Shown here piece by piece: positions 59,764 to 64,000 of a stretch of 64,000 nucleotides of DNA (its first letter is position 1; each line of letters begins with the position of its first letter). The position numbers and the translations under genes were made by a program. Below the pieces are notes generated by a model. It ran no database searches. It was given only the letters and a program-made list of their open reading frames with translations, and was not told the origin of the DNA. The DNA comes from Chytridium lagenaria (Eukaryota > Chytridiomycota > Chytridiomycetes > Chytridiales > Chytridiaceae), in NCBI GenBank assembly GCA_025449115.1, contig JAHLKC010000004.1:1-64000 (forward strand). The letters are read 5' to 3'.

Positions 59764-62700
59764 ATGAATAGGACGGCCAACTCGGTTTCGGCTGGTAGTG
59801 GACGTGGTTCTGGAAGCGGTGGGCGTCCTGCTGTGAATCAAAAGCCTCGCAACCCGCAGTCTGCACAGCAGGCTGGACCTCCAGCTAGCAATAAGAAGGA
59901 ATTCCCGGCTGGGAACCCGGGATCGCATGGAGCAACAGGTTCAAACATGATTGTAGAATTCACTGTGTATTGATTTTTTTCTTTCATTGCGAAAACAAGG
60001 TCAATTCAACAACAGGTAACCTTCTCTCTTCATCGAGGATGTTTCAAAGTGCTTTTCCTTTTTTCGGTCTAAGCGAGGAATTCGCCGGCGTCTTTTTCGG
60101 TTCTTGATTATTGACATGGCATATTCCAGGGGGAAAGGAAAGTGGAGCAATGGACCACCAAATCACCAAAATGCTTTTGGGAATGGGCATCAAGGAGCTC
60201 GCGACAAGGCGCAGAACGGAGTTGATCATCAGAAAGGGCCTGTTCCGTCGAACATTTCGTACGAAAATTGGGACAGGATTCTATTCGTCTTGATGAATTC
60301 GGTGGTAAGAAAGCAACTACTGACGATAGAAGGGACGATCTAAGCATTGCTATATTACAGGGAGCAAAGGTGTCCGTTACGGTTCGCGACGGAACTGTTT
60401 ACGAGGGAGTCTTGCATACCGCCAATACCTATCCCGACCTTGGCGTTGTGTTGAAATCCGCCCGAACTACAAAGCCGGAACTTGGTACTGCATTGATCCC
60501 AACCATGGTGGTTCTCCCTAGGGATTTTGTGAGCATGAGCGTCATTGCTTTGGAGTCCGTCAATGGTTTGGATAAATTTGACTCAGGAAAAGGTAGACAA
60601 TGGTTGCTAGCGAAGCGTCCATTAACCATTATCACGTTGTCAGGTATTTCAACGGATTCTGCAATTGGTGCAAAGCTTGGTGACTTTGGAAAGGAACGGG
60701 AACTGATGAAGTGGTCCATGGATGATACATCTATTGCACTCTCGCTTGATGATGACAAGGGTGACGCAAGATGGGATCAATTTAGCACGAATGAACGTCT
60801 ATTTGGCGTCCAGACTGATTTTGAGGAGGAGTTATATACCACTGCGATTGATAAGTCGCACCCGAGTACAAGCGAAGGGAAGCGGAAGCTGCGAGAATTG
60901 CACGAGAAATGGAAACAGAGGCTCAGACGGTAGGAATTGAATAGATTGATGAGCTATCACCTCATTTTTTTGTAGAGATCCTCCGAAAACCCGCATATGC
61001 TAGAAGAACGCAATATGTCTACGAATGATGAGGGCGTCGGGGAAGAAGAGAAATATTCGTCTGTTGTTCGTACTGCAGGAAGTATGTTCCTCCCGGAGCC
61101 CGCGGGGGCAACTCGCAATCCGGTCTCACTCCTAGGCATCAGCAAATGGCCGCTGCCGCTGCTTCCAAAAAAGCTGCTGCAGAGACTGCCCTGCCTGAAG
61201 CCCCTCCAGCAAAGGTTATTAAAGCTGGAAAGACTGTTCCTGCAGCGGACACGGAGTCGAAGGCTGAAGTTGAAGTAGCTCCGAAGATTCAGCAATCTGC
61301 TAAGGTAGCAGCTCCTGTTCCGCACAACGAGGTTGTCACTCCTGTTGCCTCCTCGAAAGTTGTAGGCGAGTCAGATAAGCTAAAGACAATTCCGTCTGCT
61401 CAACCCACGCGAACTGTTAGTAGCGACCAGAGGAATGATCAGAAGGATGTGAAGGCGGGCAAGCCGGACTTGTTGACAAAACTTCCTCTTAAGGTTGGCT
61501 TTTATTTTTTCGACAAAGTCATTTTAAAAACTCACTGTAGAAAACTCTGAATGAAAACCCGAGCAATGTGAAGGAGAAGGACACTGTTGGGAAGTCGCTC
61601 AGGCGTTTGGAAGCTTTGCCAACCAGGAGAGAAGGCAAATGCCTACGAAGTTTAGGGATCTTTTGAAGAAGAAGGAGGATATCATCAATGATTTTAAAAG
61701 CTTTAGCTCTAACTTTAAGGTAAAAGCGAAAACGGTGTTTTCTCAGATTGGTTTTTTTGACGGTGTTTTGGTGTTTGTTGTTCTTTCTAGCGTCTTTTTT
61801 TGATTGGGATTTTTTTAACACCAATATTCTCAAAAAAATACCTAATGGTATCTCTAGCTTAACACACCAATTCCCGCTGACCTGGCTCAAATGTTAAAAA
61901 AGGAGAAGCAGTCCGCACTGCTAACTCCGTCTGATTCTGCCCCACTGCCTGCAAGTGCAAAGGACTCGAAGCCACCTATGAGTGCCGGTCCTTCTGCACA
62001 GGCCAGCGATTCTAAGACGAAACAGCAGCTCGAGTACCTTTGAATAAGGAGAGGTCGCAATCTGACGCTTCGGCCCCTCCTAAAAGCGAGGACGAAGCGT
62101 CCAAGGCCTCTACCGCCGTCACGGAAACACCGGAAGGCGACGCACCGGAGGCGCCGAGGTTTAAACTGAACGTGGCTGCAATGGAGTTTAAGCCGCTCGG
62201 CCCGGCTTTGGGTGCTTCATCAAATCTTACCCCTCAAAGGGTTAAATCGCCTGGACATGAAAAGGTGAATTATGTGCCAGCTTTTGCAGTTATCCTCAGT
62301 GTGTCTGTATTGGCTTACGTATTGATAAGCAGCGTCCGCCTCTGTTAGCGGCAACCCCCGGCAAAACTCGAACTCGAGGAATTCGTATGGGAAAGGATTT
62401 CAAAAGAATTCACAGAACTCACTGAAACAGCCCAATGCAGGGGGTGGGTATTTTATTTTAGTCGTTATTGGTATGGGTGCTGTCTAACTATAAGGTATTC
62501 AGCTCCGGCATGGACAGTAGGTGGTCAATACCGCCCACAATTTGTTCCCGAATATCAGGAAGGTGGTGTATATGTGGGCGGAATGGACATGAATCAACAG
62601 TACATGGCTTACCCTGTTGCTGCGCCGTATGGACAATACCCTCGTGGTGTGGTATGAATTTTTTTATCTTTAAGGGCTGTGCTGTATTTGCTTATCAGTT

Positions 62701-63365
62701 TATTTTTAGCAGGTTATGGCACCTCGACCCTTTATCCCCGGAATGGCACCTCCAATGCCCATGCCTGGACCTGGAGGTGCGATCCCCGCATACCATCCGT
62801 ACCTCCAGCAGTTTTCTCACATGCCCCAAATGCCCGGATATCCCCCACATCAGATGATGCCACCCCCTGGTGTTCGTGTCTACCAGCCCGGTCAGCCTAT
62901 GCCGCCTCAAGGAGGTCATACAGCGCCACCCCCTGGTAACGGAAAGAATGGCGCACCTCCTGGTGGAGCGCAGCCGGGACAGGGACCACCTGTACCTGTA
63001 TTTCACCCGCAGTCGCAGATGCAGAGAGGACATTATGTGGCATCGCCGCCTGGAGGACCGATGTATCATCCGGGAGGGCCGGTGATGCCGGGGTATGCAC
63101 CGCCAGAGTATTATCAAGGACAACCCATGATGATAAACGCGCAGGGTGGAGTTTGGCCTAATGGTGGCGAACCAGTTCATATGGGTATGCTTTTCTTTCT
63201 TTTTTTTATCAGCGTCAAAAAAGATGGTTTAGCTTTTCAATTACTAAGTATGTGTGTGAAATAGGAGATGGACAGGTGCCTATGCCGCAAGGGCCCCCGA
63301 TGCAGCAAGAGCCCCCGGCCCCGGTGGCTGAAGGAGATGCAGTTGCAGCAGGCAGCAGCAAGTGA
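59764..63365 (+). CDS. Ataxin-2/Pbp1-like RNA-binding protein
   Basis: Ataxin-2 proteins bind poly(A)-binding protein and shape stress granules and TORC1 signalling. A Gly/Pro-rich leader precedes the LSm-like domain: GAKVSVTVRDGTVYEGVLHT, LGVVLKSARTTKPE and MVVLPRDFVSMSVIALESVN. Then comes the LsmAD domain: RWDQFSTNERLFGVQTDFEE, ELYTTAIDKSHP and, after a one-base change at about 60880, REAEAARIAREMETEAQT. A KYSSVVR element and YVPPGARGG follow in neighbouring frames, as in ataxin-2. The PAM2-like motif FKLNVAAMEFKPLGP lies at about 62160-62205. The last third is Pro/Gly/Met/Gln-rich (PGMAPPMPMPGPGGAIPAYH) and ends VAEGDAVAAGSSK. About ten introns; frame changes also near 60340, 61000-61130 and 61620. 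Confidence 0.88.
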
Positions 63366-64000
63366 AGCGAAGGTAATGGGTGCGAAGGTAGGCAGAACAA
63401 GGAACATGATAGAGAATGCATGTTGTTGCGGAAGGGGAAAGGAAATAAAAGAGATTCGCTCTGATGAGACAACAAAAACATTTATGTTGCTGTGGTGTGC
63501 ATGCTTAAGTATATTTGTGACATGGCAAAGGGAAGTCAGAGCTTATCTATGAGTATTTTTGGATCGTGAGTACACACGCATGCATTCATCGTTGCTCGAC
63601 AATTCAAACGCATGCCTTAGATTCATGCCGTCCAGATCCACTAGCACGTTTTTAAACGCCTCTCTTACGATTATCATGTCTCCAGATCTTACAGGATCAC
63701 CACCTTTGTTGAATCACATTGCAAGAGCGTTGGAGTCATTGTCAATGAATGTCCTCCCGACCTCGCACTCATTGAAGCCGATGTTCAACCCCAACTCAGC
63801 TGTAGAAGACCTGGTCAAAGCAACTTGACTACACCCGTAAGCTTCCCATATCCCCTCTTTTGGTTTCTCTGAATGAACGTTATAGAGAGATGAAAAAGAC
63901 AAAGTGACGATTTTATCCGGAACTGAATAGGGGTTTACTCTTAAAACACCTACTTCCTCATGATTACAGTGAGACGGATCTGTATCCCCGACCCAGTCAC
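63366..64000. other. Unresolved end of window, possible minus-strand gene fragment
   Basis: On the minus strand 63902-63714 reads [20 protein letters not shown] and [14 protein letters not shown] before a stop. A likely upstream exon from 64000 reads DWVGDTDPSHCNHEEVGVLR and VPDKIVTLSFSSLYN. A downstream frame continues [20 protein letters not shown]. These segments look protein-like, so a gene entering from the right is plausible, but I do not recognise the family and cannot join the frames. Confidence 0.35.

Overview
The window is nuclear DNA of a eukaryote, most likely an early-diverging (possibly zoosporic) fungus. The genes are interrupted by many short GT-AG introns, 34-60 nt in the best resolved gene. 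Fungal-type genes occur (fungal anoctamin, PFK-2/FBPase-2, trehalose-phosphate synthase, Mo25, Snf1/AMPK, Pbp1/ataxin-2). They sit beside genes that Dikarya usually lack, such as a TPX2-like spindle factor and a class C-like 7TM receptor. The lineage is inferred from gene content only.

Layout. 1-0.8 kb: 3' end of a P4-ATPase flippase. 1.0-3.8 kb: a tandemly duplicated RNase H-like gene with a decayed third copy of its C-terminal module. 4.7-9.0 kb: a chimeric receptor with a signal peptide, a PstS-like binding domain, an EGF-like linker, a class C 7TM domain and a long cytoplasmic tail. 9.8-12.8 kb: an LPLAT acyltransferase and an OTU deubiquitinase. 13.4-16.7 kb: divergent PFK-2/FBPase-2 and MARVEL-like genes. 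17.5-25.6 kb: a trehalose-6-phosphate synthase-like protein whose phosphatase domain looks dead, then a FIST-like protein and a divergent anoctamin. 26.3-34.6 kb: Q-rich and Ser/Pro-rich proteins and a CAMK-like kinase. 34.8-38.8 kb: TPX2, pantetheine-phosphate adenylyltransferase and a RidA-family deaminase. 38.9-43.2 kb: a mitochondrial RRM protein, then Mo25 and Snf1/AMPK-alpha head to head. 43.7-47.6 kb: TANGO6/RTP1 and ribosomal uL11. 48.5-59.5 kb: exportin-1 (CRM1), mitochondrial uL10, an unidentified gene, Vps54 (GARP) and Pex10. 59.8-63.4 kb: ataxin-2/Pbp1. The last 0.6 kb is unresolved.

There is no operon logic, but nutrient and energy control recurs: an oxyanion-type receptor, PFK-2/FBPase-2, a trehalose synthase subunit, Mo25 with AMPK, and CoA synthesis. 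Several divergent pairs have start codons 34-200 bp apart and must share promoters.

Many otherwise well conserved genes carry isolated single-base frame changes, several in homopolymers, while others (Snf1, Mo25, uL11) read cleanly. I read most of these breaks as consensus errors rather than pseudogenes. Gene boundaries are given from first supported start to final stop with introns inside; starts marked uncertain are best guesses.
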